Source: Polytrichum commune (Eukaryota > Streptophyta > Polytrichopsida > Polytrichales > Polytrichaceae). Taken from it: a stretch of DNA of 64,000 nt. The notes below the pieces were generated by a model, which was not told the DNA's origin, searched no databases, and saw only the letters and a program-made list of their open reading frames with translations. A program made the position numbers and the translations under genes. The stretch is from contig OX485803.1 of assembly GCA_950295325.1 (NCBI GenBank), positions 53,521,554 to 53,585,553 of the forward strand. The letters run 5' to 3'. Positions 1 to 13,032 of this stretch are shown here, in pieces (the first letter of the stretch is position 1; each line of letters opens with the position of its first letter).

Positions 1-2722
1 CATATGATGCAGCTGAGCGATGAAGTGTTGAAAAGCAATTCTTACGGTGTCCAGGTCCACCACTGCTACTACAACTTCAACATCTTTCATAGAGAACTGT
101 GAACCTTGTGCCACAACATCTCCATTTACTATCACAGAGGCACATCCATCTGCCAAGATTTTGCCAACACCACATTGTTTAAACATCATACCAATGCTTT
201 GAAAGTCTTGAGTCAGGAAGAAAACTTGATCCAGTATGAACAATTTATTGGCAATCTGAACCAAACAAACCACCTCATGGCAGGAATTTTCAATAAGTAG
301 CACTGTCAGCCTTGTACATACAAGAAGCAGTAAGAACACTATCTCGACTGCAATAGATTAGGCCATCACGAAATAAATCGGAAGAACCTGCTGCAACTAT
401 ACAAGGGGACGGGCAAGATAAGAAACAGGAATATTCGATGTAAGAAGTATCACCAGCTTATGAACAACAGCACCAAGTGAGAGACATGCCACAATGAGCA
501 GGAGGTATGGATATAAGGTATGTGGGCCTTATACATGTGGTCACTCTCCTTAATTGGACACCTATATTTGAGCGGTACATGGCAAGGTTTGTAGTTAAGA
601 GCTCCTATAACTTTTACAAAATCCTATAACTCCTAATTCCTATAGGTCTCTCACTTTGGCCTCCTATAACTTTTGCATCTCAACTCCAATGAACCCCAAA
701 CTTGATATGACAAGTCTCAAGATTCATCACATTTGCTAACTTAATGAAACAATTCCCAAGTCAATCCAACGACCAAAATTCTGTGTGGAGTTGGAAGTAC
801 CCACAATAGACATGCTTTAACAATTAAAATCATCAGATTACCAAAAATAGAGAGGTACGGAAAATAACCATAATAAAGACGGCCTCCATCACAGCCCTGT
901 TGGTTTGCATAAAGGTAGACACCACCAGCCTTGGCGGTAGCATTTTGCATGAGCTCCAGCCTTGTATTAAGTTTTCGGAGCTGGTGATGGCTGCCACTCC
1001 CGTTTGCAATAATCTCAACACCATTCAAAGACAAACCTGTGTGAGGTGACGATGGCGTGAAAAGCTCCTCACATGTCTCTGAGGCCACATTCCTACATAA
1101 CACCAAATCTCCTCACAATGGTCAGGCCAAGAAAATTTGTTCACATCTCTATTCCCGATTGGATATGAGAAGGCGCATAATCACCTGTAATCGATGACCC
1201 TGCCATGGAATAACCACTACGTCCAGTGATGGTCATGTGTTGTCCTCCATCAGCTATAGTAAGCACCCAGTCCCTACCTCGAGCTAGATTGGGCACCTAC
1301 TACTACAGGCAAACCGTGACAGGGCTCCTCGGATCCATTAAGGTATGCGGGCCTTACTCAATTGCTTTTCTTAATCAGACACCTATATTTGAGTGGTGTG
1401 TGGTTAGGTGCAGATCTAAGAACGAACACCAAAAGGACATGTTTAAAAGAGATTGGACTATGTGCTCAAAATTTGTTAAAGCATCCAGGGCTCAATAGTC
1501 AACATCATTGGGGGGACCTATAATGGCTATTAGTAACGAGCTCAAGAATCTTCACTTTGATAATGAATAAAATATTCATATGAGCTACGAAAATTATGAG
1601 GAAAATGGCCACAGACACGATTGGAATTGGCAACCATCGCACTAATTGTGTGTTTTCCCATCCTACGAGAACTGGGTGCAGAGCTAAAACTGTCCATTTC
1701 AGGCCCCCTTACCTTATCTAGTTCATAGAAATCCCCATTCATAAATAAGAGGAGTTGGCATTTGATAAAAACCCTAAACCTTCTATTTGTCTCGGAGGTT
1801 TGCAAGATTCGATGCTGTAGAATTGATGTGGAGGGAAGTTTGAAGATTTGAAAGTATGAAAGCTTACGTATCCTCAAAGGCGAGGTATCCATCACCAAAT
1901 GGAACGAACTCCTGTCCAGTGACTTCTTTAATGATCTCTGGAAGCTGAAAACTCTCTAGCTGGCGGAGACGTTTCCAGCCTGAAAACCATCGCAGTTCAC
2001 GGTAATTCCCATCGTTGGCCAAATAGAGCTTCGGCCGTATCAAAAGGATTTGGCTGTTAAGGCAATAAGCTCTGCAATTGTAACGCACTCCACATTGCTC
2101 CACTGGTAAACCAATGTCGCACACCATGCCGTCGGTGAGGTCGGAGGCTAAGATTTCTGCCATGCACTCCCATCTGTGCCAGCCTGACGATTTTATTAGA
2201 AACCAGAAACCTCACCATCAATTCTCACACGGTGACTTCGGAATCTATCGTTTACTATTTCTTTTATGACATATAGACTAAGCTGCTTCTGAGTGCACCT
2301 AAAACTCATTATCAAATTGCAGTTCAAGCTCTACCACACACCCTCCGACACAAAATTCACAAAAATATATACAAAAAATCATTAAAAAATCACCAAAAAT
2401 CGGAAGAATAATCTTACGCGTGGGCAAGAGTCTCGGACTCCAGAAAATGATTTTGACGAACCCTCGGACATAAAATTCAGAAAAACCGAAAGGAAAAAAA
2501 AACGGGAAAAAAAAGAAAAAATCCTTACGCGTGGGCGAGAGTGTCGGACTCCAGAAAATGATCTTCACAGCCATATCCGGTGAGCTCGAGCTCCGGGCCG
2601 ACACGAAAAACCGCGCCTGCGTCCTTGGCTTCTCGCAACGACTGTTTGGTGCGGGTCAAGTTTCCCTCGAAGTCCATGGCCCATTGATTGAGGCTGCAGG
2701 TTGCTACTTTCACCAGCCTCAT
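1..2722 (-). CDS. NADS: Glutamine-dependent NAD+ synthetase, N-terminal glutaminase part (partial, 4 exons)
   Basis: Makes NAD+ from deamido-NAD+, ATP and glutamine; the visible part is the nitrilase-type glutaminase domain that frees ammonia. Exons on the minus strand are 2722-2529, 2173-1868, 1092-869 and 149-1, all GT-AG with matching phases (291 codons seen). The start at 2722 gives [18 protein letters not shown], the usual family N-terminus; an upstream in-frame codon at 2746 adds 8 residues not expected in the family. Nitrilase triad candidates are visible: Glu44 in [15 protein letters not shown], Lys in the RPK motif of [20 protein letters not shown] (exon 2), and Cys in ETCEELFTP (exon 3). 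The [17 protein letters not shown] region spans the exon 3/4 junction. The synthetase domain with its ATP-binding SGGxDS loop lies beyond the left edge. Introns 2 and 3 each hold a copy of dispersed repeat family A. Identification is from family knowledge and is very secure. Confidence 0.95.
519..830 (+). repeat. Dispersed repeat family A, copy in NAD synthetase intron 3
   Basis: Begins AAGGTATGTGGGCCTTAT, continues through ACACCTATATTTGAGCGG and ends near GTGGAGTTGGAAGTACCCAC. The same ordered blocks recur at about 1340, 3940, 9520, 9712, 11388, 17895, 36836 and 46140, and in reverse at about 56975-57385, 59330-59610 and 59690-59975. No coding capacity is seen. Likely a non-autonomous transposable element; class unknown. 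Confidence 0.7.
1340..1700 (+). repeat. Dispersed repeat family A, copy in NAD synthetase intron 2
   Basis: Starts AAGGTATGCGGGCCTTACT, then ACACCTATATTTGAGTGG, then GGACTATGTGCTC, then TTCACTTTGATAATGAATAA. It matches the copies at 17895 and 46140 along most of its length, including the CACTAATTGTGTGTTTT block. Confidence 0.7.
2341..2580 (-). repeat. Tandem duplication covering the 3' end and splice donor of NAD synthetase exon 1
   Basis: Two units of about 111-120 bp lie head to tail (about 2341-2460 and 2461-2580). Both start with CCCTCxGACAxAAAATTCA on the plus strand. Both contain the exon 1 end, ending GCCCACGC, followed by the donor GTAAG. Intron 1 therefore carries a second donor about 111 bp downstream of the one used in the model (exon end 2529). 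Confidence 0.85.
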
Positions 2723-4690
2723 CGTGCCCCCCGCACAGTAAACCACCCCAGGACTTGGCCTTCTATTGCTTCTCTTCGTCTTCCTCTTCTTCGCTCTCCG
2801 AGGCTAGCGATCCGGAGTATGCCAGGAGGATTGTGGAACGAAACACTCAACAACCAAAACGAGATTCCCCGTGGCGCAATGTGAGTGGCAAATGTGTGTG
2901 CGAGAGGGAGAGAGGAAGAGCTGAGATTGTAGTCGAAGGAGACATGAATTCGCTAACAATCTCGCTCCGCCATCTCCAAGTTGTCTCTTCGGTAACTATA
3001 CTTATTTTCTCTCTCACACACACACAAACAAACCCTTGGAAGGCTTGGAGGGGTAAAGTATTTCTATTAAGATAAGTTATAATGAGATAGCCTCAAGAAT
3101 TGTCAGAAAAGAGGAGCTGGCAAGCATTAATTATCAAATGATAACATCACACAATATGGTTAAGAATGCTAAATTTTTGTTGGACACGGCCCATCCATTG
3201 ATAATTTTAGAAGTGAAAAGTCTGATAATTTGTCATACTTGATGATTACATCGTTTTCAACGAGACATCATGATATATGTCAGTTGGGTAGTAGATGGGT
3301 GGGAAGTTGGAAGCTCATAATATGATTTTAGAGGGATCAGATTGGCACAAGGTTACTTGAGATTTTGATGATCAAGCATTCAGAGGTGATAGATAAATGA
3401 GTGAAACAAGGTTGCTAGAAACTATTTGTTTATTAGCAGGATTTGATCGGTTGAAATTGAGAATCCCATTCTGAGATGTCTTGTGCCATTTAAAGCTGAA
3501 ATTGGTGATTATATATAAGCTTTATTTCAATGTGGGTCATGTGCAAGCCCAAATCAACCTATATTTCTTTTGTGCATATCTATATTGAGATCATAGTCTG
3601 CAATTGATAAACAGGTTCATTTAAAATGGGGATAACTACATCCAGCTAAATTTGAACAAATGCACACACCATCTTGAGGCCATAGTAAGCCTTTGAGGCC
3701 CTTACAAGTTAAGCATTTTTAATGTTTTCTTTATTCTGCTCCCCTCCTTATCCTTTATTGTCCAAGGATGTATGGAATTGAACTTGGAAATCTCATACCA
3801 CTCTTTGACATGAAGAGGCCACTTCCACCATCAAGAGACTGTTTCGTATGCATTCCTATGATATTTTTCTAGGACGCTATCAAAGAGCATGTCTTAAGGA
3901 ACATATTAGATAATGAGCCATATACTCTGGTGGGTGGTCATATTCCTAGTGTAGGCCTAAGGTCAGCGAGCCTTATGGTCTCTCCAGTCATAATTGAACG
4001 CCTATATTTAGGTGGTATATGCCAAGGCTTTGTAGTCAAGGATAGAACCCAAAAAGACATGTGCTTGATGACATTGGACTATGTGATAGACACCATTCAA
4101 AGTTCAATAACTCAACCCAATCGGGAGGACATGTGATCACCTAATGAGAAAAGAGAGTCATCACTTCGACATCACACAACATTTGTGTCTCTACATCGAA
4201 TCTAAAAATTGACAATCTGTGCTTCACAATTTCTGATCTGATCCAATGACAAAATTGTTTGTGGAGTTCGAAGTGCTCACAACAGGGTCACATACCTCAT
4301 TAGGTACCATGCATGACTCTCTGATGCTCTCCTTGGGTGCACCTGACTTTGAAGTTAGTTGGGTTAAAATAAACTAGGTTTTTGAGGGCACACTGGACTT
4401 GGTTAGAATTAGTATCACAAAAGCATAACATAACCAAGCTTGTCTTCTAAATGTTAAACTTGCCAAGAGTTGAGTTAATTACCAGTCATATAAATGACCG
4501 TGTGAATCTACTGAAGAAAACTCCTTCCCATCATCATCACTTAATCTAGCATGTCTCATTAGCACTCCTCCAGAGTACATTGTGAATGTCCTATTTGATG
4601 AATTAAATAAGTGATCACAACAGGTAAATTGAAAGGGCCCCCATCATTACTAATTTCCTGATCCCGGAGTTTTAAATGTGCCAGTTGCAG
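2723..4690. other. Intergenic region upstream of NAD synthetase
   Basis: Holds the 5' flank of the NAD synthetase gene (2723-3100, with a CT/CA-rich stretch near 3010) and a family A repeat copy at about 3940-4300. No convincing exon was seen. The short open frames at 3930-4136 lie inside the repeat. Confidence 0.6.
3940..4300 (+). repeat. Dispersed repeat family A copy
   Basis: Contains the ordered family blocks CGCCTATATTTAGGTGGTAT, GCCAAGGCTTTGTAGTCAAG, ATTGGACTATGTG and GTTTGTGGAGTTCGAAGTGC. Confidence 0.65.
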
Positions 4691-4696
4691 GCTTAC

Positions 4697-5063
4697 ATTA
4701 GAATCAATTTCTGTAGTGAAGTCACAGTGCATCATAAGCCTTGATTGTTGCAATAGTGAATCAAGTGACCCAACAACCAATGAAGGATCTCCAAAGAGTA
4801 ACATCTTCAGGCCCTGCAAAAGAAGCTTTCTTATGTTCCTAGTTTGTATCAAAAGAACCCACAACATAGCTATTCAAGCTAAGTGATTCTATTAGAGTTG
4901 GGGTTTCTCTCCTGAAAGAAAAGTGATCAGTATCCTTTTCCCATCATTTAGAGCAGATGTGACAAGTGTCTTCTGGAGGAGAATCCCAAGAATGCCCGAA
5001 ATGAATTACCTCCAGCCGATTTCTTATCAAGGTACAAGCTGCCATCAGTGTCTCCAGCTGCAG
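4697..5063 (-). other. Possible orphan exon pair 3' of the Golgi SNARE gene
   Basis: Two short open stretches on the minus strand look spliced: 5063-5010 (18 codons, donor GAG|GTAATT) and 4813-4697 (39 codons, acceptor TTTTGCAG, donor AAT|GTAAGC). Both junctions are phase 0 and join to give a protein-like reading (ETLMAACTLIRNRLE then GLKMLLFGDPSLVVGSLDSL). I found no convincing upstream or downstream exons, and I do not recognise the product. It could be a gene fragment, a spliced 3' UTR or chance. Confidence 0.25.
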
Positions 5064-5245
5064 CTTGAAGGTGATGCCGAGTCACAGACCAATGCAGCTA
5101 TTAACAATTCTAAGTACTTAGACACACCCACTGGTTTGGCTGATCTTCAAGCAGAGAGATTGGATGGTTGAATGCTGACTAAATTACACAAACCCTTTAC
5201 AGAAGTCATCCGGCACCTCAAAGTGCAGACTTTGTTCTCATAAAA

Positions 5246-8200
5246 TCATTTAGCAAACCAGTATATAATGAGGAACAGTGTGCAACCAGTTATAACCCCT
5301 GCTAAAATCAGTGTATCCTTTGATCTTTTCCGCTTGATAGCACCTGCAGTCCAGAATATAATTCTCAATCAGTAGTAGCTACATTTGGCATGTCATCTTG
5401 AGAGTCCTCCCTGATATCTTGTTAGAATTGAATGAAAAAATTACAAAAATGAAAAACAAAATTGCCAACAGGTTCGCTTTCAAAGAGCAAAATGTATGTT
5501 ATTTAAACCAGTAAGCTTCACATGCTCCCCTCCAAAACAGCCTCACCTAACTGCCAAAAGTGTAACAACATGGGAAGCTAGCTGCAACTGCACCACCATA
5601 TCCCCACTCCATCTGCAGGCAACTGCAAGCTGTACAAGTAAACCAGATAGGAAAGTGTACCTAAAATGCCCCGTATTGCAGGGAATCGGTCACCCAATTG
5701 TTTTAATTTGCTTTGTACTTCCATGAAGGTCGAGCGTTGTGCTGCAAGTGCTCCTTTGGTAGCCTGGGCCTGATTGATTACCTCATCCAGCTGCACCACC
5801 ACATGATTGACTCACTACTTAGAACTGAGTGCTTGATTCATAATACCAGAACCAAAGAGACCTTGATTTGCACAAGTTGTGCAACTCAAAGACCTAGTCT
5901 AAAACCCATGACCAGTACAAAGGTAGTACATGGGCAGTGAGGGCAGGATTGAGTACCCTAGAGGCTTAGATCTCAAGAGACCTCAAGAGATAGAGACACT
6001 GGAAGACTTACAAGTATATACCAACTGAAAGTTACTATCCAAAAAACACTCACAACTACCATAGACAGGTAGACTCATAAATCCTACTGCAAAGGGATGC
6101 TACTCAACAATGGTGGACCATTTAGTTCATTAGCAGATTAACTACCTGAGCAATGTTTCCATGAATAGCTCCACGCTCTCTCAGCAAACTAGGTCCTGGA
6201 GATAGACTTCCTGATGCCTGAAACATAGTATCCACCATGTGTAAATGAGTTGAAGTCTGAAGTTGAAATCAAACATCTGATTTTAAAATTCCATCATAGT
6301 TACAGAAGAAAATTCAAGTGAGGAGGTGAATAAGTTATACCTTGTACTCACTAATGTCGTTGCGCACAGAAGTTAAGAGCTCTGCATGCTCCCTCATTGA
6401 GCTTATATTGTTCCTTGTCCGTCGGAACTCCTGACAATTAAACCCAAGTACAGACAAATAAGCTTGTTGATGTCAAAAATATATATGCAGTCAAATTAAG
6501 TTGATACAATATGAGGGTAATCAGAGAAATTATCCATCTTAGTACATGAACGACTGGTACTGAGGGAAATCAACTTGACATTAAGTTAAGCTGTACAGAG
6601 TAGCACTCACCGGTGCAGAAGTCAAACTTAATGCAGTCCTCAGCTTGCAAACTTTACTAAGCATATGTAAAGATTCAAGATGAAAAAACCAAAGTAGAAA
6701 TGCTACCTCTTATACTACCGTGTGATGGTCACCTTAAAAGAAAACCTAGTTATATGATTAATTTCAATGCTCATTGCCAGAATATACACAGAAATACTTA
6801 CACATGTATATGGTCCAAATATGTGTCATCCTTGACATCTACACCAACAAATAATTTCTCATGACAATGAAAAAAGTGTAACTAGTCATTTCGCATACTG
6901 AAGAGTCCAGATACAAACCTGTGTGAACTCATGCAGGATATCTCGATGTCGAGCAAGCTTCTGTGTCACTGACGTGGTTGAAGTAGCACCAGCTACACAG
7001 CGGCTCATTGCATCATTGACATCAACAAGCTTCTCCAGCAGAGATTCAATCTCCATCTCCATAGACTTCCATGACCCATCCCCTCCGACATCTCCTGAAA
7101 ATTCCACATGAAACAGTTGTGTTTGAAAGTCCAAGACTACCAAAGCCAAGTCTCCACAATGAAACAAGTACTCAGCTCACAGGTGGATGATTCCCAACCA
7201 AATGAAAACAAAATTACAACTTGGGATGAGTTTGTAAACTAACTTATGATGAAGTAAGGATCCTACATTGGACTTGAGGTGCATAAAGAGAGGATTTCTA
7301 ATCAGAAATTTCAGGTTCCCAATTAATTTGTCAGTCTGCTCAATATGACGCCTGAAGTAACTTGGAAGGTAATATAAAGACTAGAACCAAGTGAGCTAGT
7401 AACTTGTAGGATGATAACAGAGGGGCCCCTGCACTGCAAGCTATTGGGCTTTTGGCATGGGCATGCTCTCCACGTTCTTAATGTCAATCACTTTGTTTCT
7501 GAGGTCAATAATAATATACTGGCTCTACCCAATGAGGGACCTGAAAATGAAGTCTACTGCAAAATTGATCTCCACAATAAGTGGGGATCCCAAAGACTAA
7601 CAGCCATCAACAAGATGATAGTCTGCATGTTACCAGCTCCTTATGTCTTGCAGGGCGCAAATAAGTTCCTTACATCTCAGTCTCATTATTTCGCCATAGT
7701 TATTAGACTGCATACAGAAAGAATTGTCTTGACTGCTCTTTCAAAAGTAGTAGGTAAGCAGTCCAGCTGAATCTAAACAGCACCATAGCCACATTGTTAC
7801 CAAAATGCACGAGCACCGCTTCTCTAAATGGCCAGAGTATCAGGGGTTTGGTGGCATCAACAAGAATGGCAGTTTTCACATACTACCCCATCAGAAGCTG
7901 TACTTTTTTCCTGTACTTAGATTGAAACCTTCTTAGATGTGTGAAATGTTGCTGATCAAATGGCAGCTATCATTCGACACCTGCAGGCGTTGTTACCAAT
8001 AGTAGTAGGACAATAAGGGGAACATTATTTCGCCATAGTTATTAGAGTACATACAGAAAGAATTGACTTGACTGCTCTTTCAAAAGTAGTAGGCAAGTAC
8101 TCCAGTTGAATTCAAACAGCATAATAGTCACATTGCCACCGAAATGCACGAGCACCTCTCCTCTAAACGGCCAAAACATCAGGGATTTGGTGGCATCGAC

Positions 8201-8453
8201 AAGAATGGCAATTTTCACATACTACCCGATCAGAAAATGCACATTTCCCTGTACTTGAATTAAAGCCTGCTTAGGGTGTATGAAATGGGCCGATCAAGTG
8301 GCAGCTACCATTCAACATTGAGGGGGAGAACTGACCTCCATGTGCAAGCATGCCTCCAACTTTAGCATAGGAGGACAGTTTCACATCAAGATCTCCTTCA
8401 ATCTTCCGTGCTTCTTTCCGAAGGTCCTCCCAGCCACCATCACTCGCTTCCAT
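5246..8453 (-). CDS. GOS1: Golgi SNARE, GOS28/Gos1 family (Qb-SNARE)
   Basis: A membrane-anchored Qb-SNARE that drives vesicle fusion in ER-Golgi and intra-Golgi traffic. Exons: 8453-8336, 7094-6919, 6430-6341, 6217-6146, 5790-5661 and 5343-5246; all introns are GT-AG and the phases close, giving 227 residues, normal for the family. The N-terminus MEASDGGWEDLRKEARKIE matches the plant GOS11/GOS12 start (WDALRKQARKIE type). An N-terminal helical region is followed by the SNARE motif at about 140-200, including NIAQLDEVINQAQATKGAL and the central-layer Gln170 in AAQRSTF. After basic AIKRKRSKD a single C-terminal membrane helix spans about 207-225, ending YWFAK. Earlier in-frame ATG codons exist at 8474, but homologous proteins start at the chosen Met. 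Intron 1 contains a tandem duplication of about 339 bp. Confidence 0.96.
7685..8331. repeat. Tandem duplication in intron 1 of the Golgi SNARE gene
   Basis: Unit A (7685-8023) and unit B (8024-8331) both begin ATTATTTCGCCATAGTTATT and share GCACGAGCACC and TTTTCACATACTACC in order. The offset is 339 bp. Unit B ends 4 bp from the exon 1 splice donor. Confidence 0.9.
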
Positions 8454-9519
8454 TGCGGACGTCTCGATTCTCACCCTTCAAACCTCCTGTTCTTCTAATC
8501 CTCCAAATTGCAATACTGCTCCTCAATCCTCAATCTTCTCCTCCTACTACACTAGATCTGCCCCTCTATATGAGTCGTCTCCTCAACAACATCACCGAGC
8601 CCAAGATTCCTTGAGCATGATCCCCCAATGTGTGCTGTAGCCAAACGTCTCACATTGGACTTACACCAACCACAGCCTCGAAAAAAAACCCCTCTTTACA
8701 CAAATGGTGATGGCTTGTCGGAATGTCAAGAATATCTCCGGAATTTCAAAAACCATGCCCTAACCCCATACAGCATAGGCCCCTACAATACTCATGCAAT
8801 TCAAATTCCAAAGTGGCACATAATCAGCATCTGAAAAGTACATACACAACCTCAAGAAAGAACCCCTTTGTCCTCCCGATCGACTCAAAATCTCCCCATG
8901 GACACAGAACTTAGGACACCAAGATTGTTCCCAAGTTTTCCAAACTCCTCCACATCCACGGAATGCACCAACCACAATTCCAGCGAATGGCACAATCGTG
9001 ATGACTCAAAGATGACACATCCCCCGACAGCCAGCTGCGAGCTTCTCACCACTTAGGGTTCCTCGAGACCCTTGCGATGAACTTGTTGCATGGATCACCA
9101 TCTTCCATCGTTTGGAGATCTGTGGCAGCACCTTTATGCAGCGTTTTTTGTGGAGAGAGTGCCACGGCGATGTGGAATGGAATGCAAGTGCATTGGAACG
9201 GATCGGTGAGGATGTGCCTGCGATTGCGAAAGCAAGAGGAGCTTTGCGAGGGCGAGTGACGGAGGACAAATGCAAAGCTACTCTAGGGTTTCGGAAACAC
9301 GTTCTGCGTAGAATGGGATGTACATACGTGGCACAAGGACTGTTCTGAGATCCATCCACATTCATCCATGTTGGTCTTCATCATCCATCCCGACGACATA
9401 AGGTATGTTTTCATCCATCCACTAATCTCCCGTCCACATGGACTCAATGCCTGTTCTCATCCATCCACACACTGATCATCCAAGCTGAAATCAACAAAAA
9501 CTACTCAACTTTATGTGCA

Positions 9520-10070
9520 TAAGGTTTGTGGGCCTTTTAAGGTCGCTCATAAATGGCAAGGCTCGTAATTAAAAGCGGACACCAAAAAGATGTGTGTTAC
9601 AATGAGATTGAACTATGTTCTCAAACTATAAAGGCATGTTTTCATTCATCCAGACATTAATCGTCAAAGTTGTAATCAACAAAGCTTTTACAAATTTATG
9701 TGCATTTGAAGGTATGAGGATTTTTCTTGGTCTTCATTTTCTAATTGGACACATGTATTTTAATGGTATATGGCAAGGCTCGTAGTTAAGAACAACCACC
9801 ATAAAGACACATGCTACAATGAGTTTGGCCTATGTTTTCAACCCATAGATATAAGTCTAGGTTCAATAATTAACACACTTGGGAGAATTTATGTGATTGA
9901 TTGAAGAGAAAGAGAATCTTCGCTTTGACTTCTTATAACTTATATATTTCAATTCGATTCTTGGCACGTGCTTGAAATGACAACCATCTTTACATGCAAT
10001 TGCTAGTTGGATGACAACCAAAGGACCAAATCTATTTGTGAAGTTGGAAGTGCCCACATTAGCCACATAA
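9520..10070 (+). repeat. Two adjacent family A copies (one partial)
   Basis: A partial copy starts at about 9520 (AAGGTTTGTGGGCCTTTTAA) and a longer one at about 9712 (AAGGTATGAGG), which ends GTGAAGTTGGAAGTGCCCAC. Both are preceded by a similar stretch (CATCCA, ATCAACAAA, TTATGTGCAT) at an offset near 190 bp, so this locus also looks tandemly duplicated. Confidence 0.65.
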
Positions 10071-11387
10071 TACCTTATGTGTAATTATTGGATCTAAGTG
10101 TCCCCCACCATAAATTAACTGAACATTGGTGGCCCACATAACTTCAAAGAATGCTATCTCAAAGTTGGCATTTTTTGTGCATAACGGGAATGCTCTCATG
10201 GCACAAGGGAATCACACTACAAGCATATAATGACCTAGGCAACTTCTCTTGCATCAATGCATTTCCTTGCGAATCTACCAAAGTGGTAGATTTTTAGATT
10301 TTTCAATGACGCATGAGAATTCTTACCAACATAAGATGAGTTGCCTAGGTCTCATTTGCATGTAGTGAAGATTATGTATACTACTGTATTCAATCATCCA
10401 CTTGCAATCAAATGTTGAATGAACCGCAAGACAATCATGAGACCCAAAGGATTTCATGACCCTTAAACTAGAATTACATTATAGTTTGAGCCCAAGAGAA
10501 ATTCCGGGTCCAAAACCACTCCTTATTTTTTTCACCCAACTTTTGGACTTGAGAAGCTACTAGAATATAGGTATTAGTTCTGGTAGTGTACATGCTTTGA
10601 CCTATCCAAAGCCAATGCCCTTATTCATATCATCAAGAATCCACCCAAGGCTCACCCAATCTTTGAAAATGTATTCTAAAGTTGTTTTGCAACTCACATC
10701 AAGCAAGTGATGGAGGGTAAGTTATATTGTGCACACTTTCCAGATCTATCCAATGAGCTACCCCAACCCACAAAGAGAGAGAGATCACCTTGATTGTAGT
10801 TGCGAGCTAATATATCTCTTATCACAATTAGTGTCGTCATTTAAACACAATGGATTTTTAATGTTCATATTTTTACACTGGTCATGTCATGCTTACATGT
10901 AAATCAAGAATGTCAGATTTTATTGTGGAAATACACTAAACAATCGTATGATTGGGGGCCACAGTAATTTTCTACAACCCACATTAATTCTCATAATGAG
11001 AATTAACACATGCCACACTAATTTTCAACCCAAGCTGAATTTCTACTACATAAAGACGGTTGATTTACTTTTGTGCTACTTTTGATGTAAAGTGATTATT
11101 TAAAATTTTCTAAGGTGTTTAACGAAAGTCTCAAGGAATACAAAAGGGAAGATTCGGAGTCTTTGGACCCATATAATTTCCACCATGGCTAAACAATTAG
11201 GGGGGCCCATGTCAATTATTTTCATGCTAATCTTCCATCCCACAATAACATGATTGTTTATTGTACATACCCATACGTAATGAACCTTAAACAACTTCAT
11301 CATTGAGTATTTCATGAAATTGTGCATGGCATGATAGCATGGAGCACAATAACATGGCATGGCGAGGTAGAGTGCACTTTCATGGGG

Positions 11388-11690
11388 GTTAAGGTATGTG
11401 GGGTCTTATGTGACTCTTCTTAATGGGTGTCTTTGGGGTTAAGGTATTTGGATACTCAAATAAAAGTGGTATAATATGGCAAGGCTTGTATATGATAAAG
11501 GACACCACAAAGAGAGATATTATGTTGAGATTTAGCTATGTGCTAGACACCATTCTAGGTTCGTTAGTGTAAGACAACTGAGAGGACATATGTGATCACT
11601 TAAAAGTAAAAATAATTATAAATTTGACCTTTTATTCGTGCATCACCGAAACCAGTCCAACAACCATATTTTTTGTGGAAGCAATGCACA
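11388..11690 (+). repeat. Dispersed repeat family A copy
   Basis: Family blocks in order: AAGGTATGTGGGGTCTTATG, ATGGCAAGGCTTGTA, GACACCACAAAGA and a TAGCTATGTGCTAGACACCATT block shared with the 3940 copy. Confidence 0.6.
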
Positions 11691-13032
11691 AGTTCCAATG
11701 GGTTAAATATATGGGTGATCCCTAATGTCTCACTATTTTATTCACCTTTTGATGCCTAATATGGACCACATGGACTCATGGGAGCATGTCAAACACCAAA
11801 TATGTTGTGTTACATGGCTTCAAATTCTCAAATTTCAATGCTTCAATTTGATATATCTCATTTTCATGAGCTTCAAACGAACCTATGACTGCAAGAATGT
11901 ATTCTACTTACGATTCTTTACAACATAATTATAAATATTGTCAGTTCCATAAAACACTATTATGAATCTGAATAATGTTATGAACTTTGTACTCGAAGTA
12001 ATAAAAAAGAATTAAAGTGGTTTTGTGCTTTATTCTAGTGCACTAAGCAACACCTCAAGCTACTCCCTCGATGGTTCCAAATAAGACCTCCCCACAATTG
12101 CTTTGGAGATGGTGAAGGTTCAAACCCAAGCTTCCCCGCAATATGTAGATGCAAATACATGAGTGTCGTCCAGACCTATATGACTCTCATCATCAACTTG
12201 AAAATTCACTTTTACTCCTTCCGAATGCACATAACATTACTCAACACTTAGTGCTCATTCAATGGGCCCTCAAATTTTAACAGTCGGATGTTCGAAAAGT
12301 TGTGCAAGGAGACTCAACTTTTAACTGAGCTCCCGACATCCCATTGTTATATTACGAGGGCCCAGATCGACGAGTATTGTTATGCACTACTATAGTAATA
12401 ACTTAGATTAATTTTTGAATCTCAAAGGTATTGTGCCCTGTGTCACACAATGGCCTTTAGTTGGAATAGTTGAGAAAGATGATGAGACATGAGGAGGAAA
12501 AAAATCTCAACATGCAAAGTGGCTTAGAAACTGACAAGGTTGTTTCTTCTCCAAAAAGAAATAGGCAAGTGAGCTCTTAGATTGACGTGGTCAAAGCTAC
12601 TCATGAAATGAGGAGTCTTGATTGGAAGATAACTCAAAGGTCAAATAAAAACGTACCATGTGAGTGGGGATAAATGAAAATTAAATGCACAAAGTTGCAC
12701 AAACGTTCGTCCCCCTTTGGAGGAAACAACCCGGGAGCCTACAAGGCCATAGATGCATTGTTTTTTCTTTGGAGAATTTCCACGAAATTCCAACCTCGAT
12801 ATTGTTTAAGGAACGTCTAGTAGATATTCTTGATGTTTTCATGGATGAAATAACCAAATGACTACCCAAAATGGATGGGATCACCAAGTTTTGGATGAAC
12901 ACATTTGTTCTCATCTTTAAAATTCGTTCATGATCATAAAGCACTTCCTTGGAGATTTGAGGCATTTTGCTTGCCACCCTCTCACATGGACTCACTACAA
13001 ACAAGGAACGGGGAAAACTAAGCGCTAATTAC

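Noticed and set aside
7411-7770. Open frame of 119 codons overlapping SNARE intron 1
   Set aside because: It lies antisense in the intron, runs into the tandem duplication, and has no domain I recognise.
9006-9365. Open frames of 60-119 codons on both strands
   Set aside because: Frames on opposite strands cover the same GC-rich bases. One plus-strand frame reads protein-like (LEICGSTFMQRFLW), but it has no good start codon and no partner exons.
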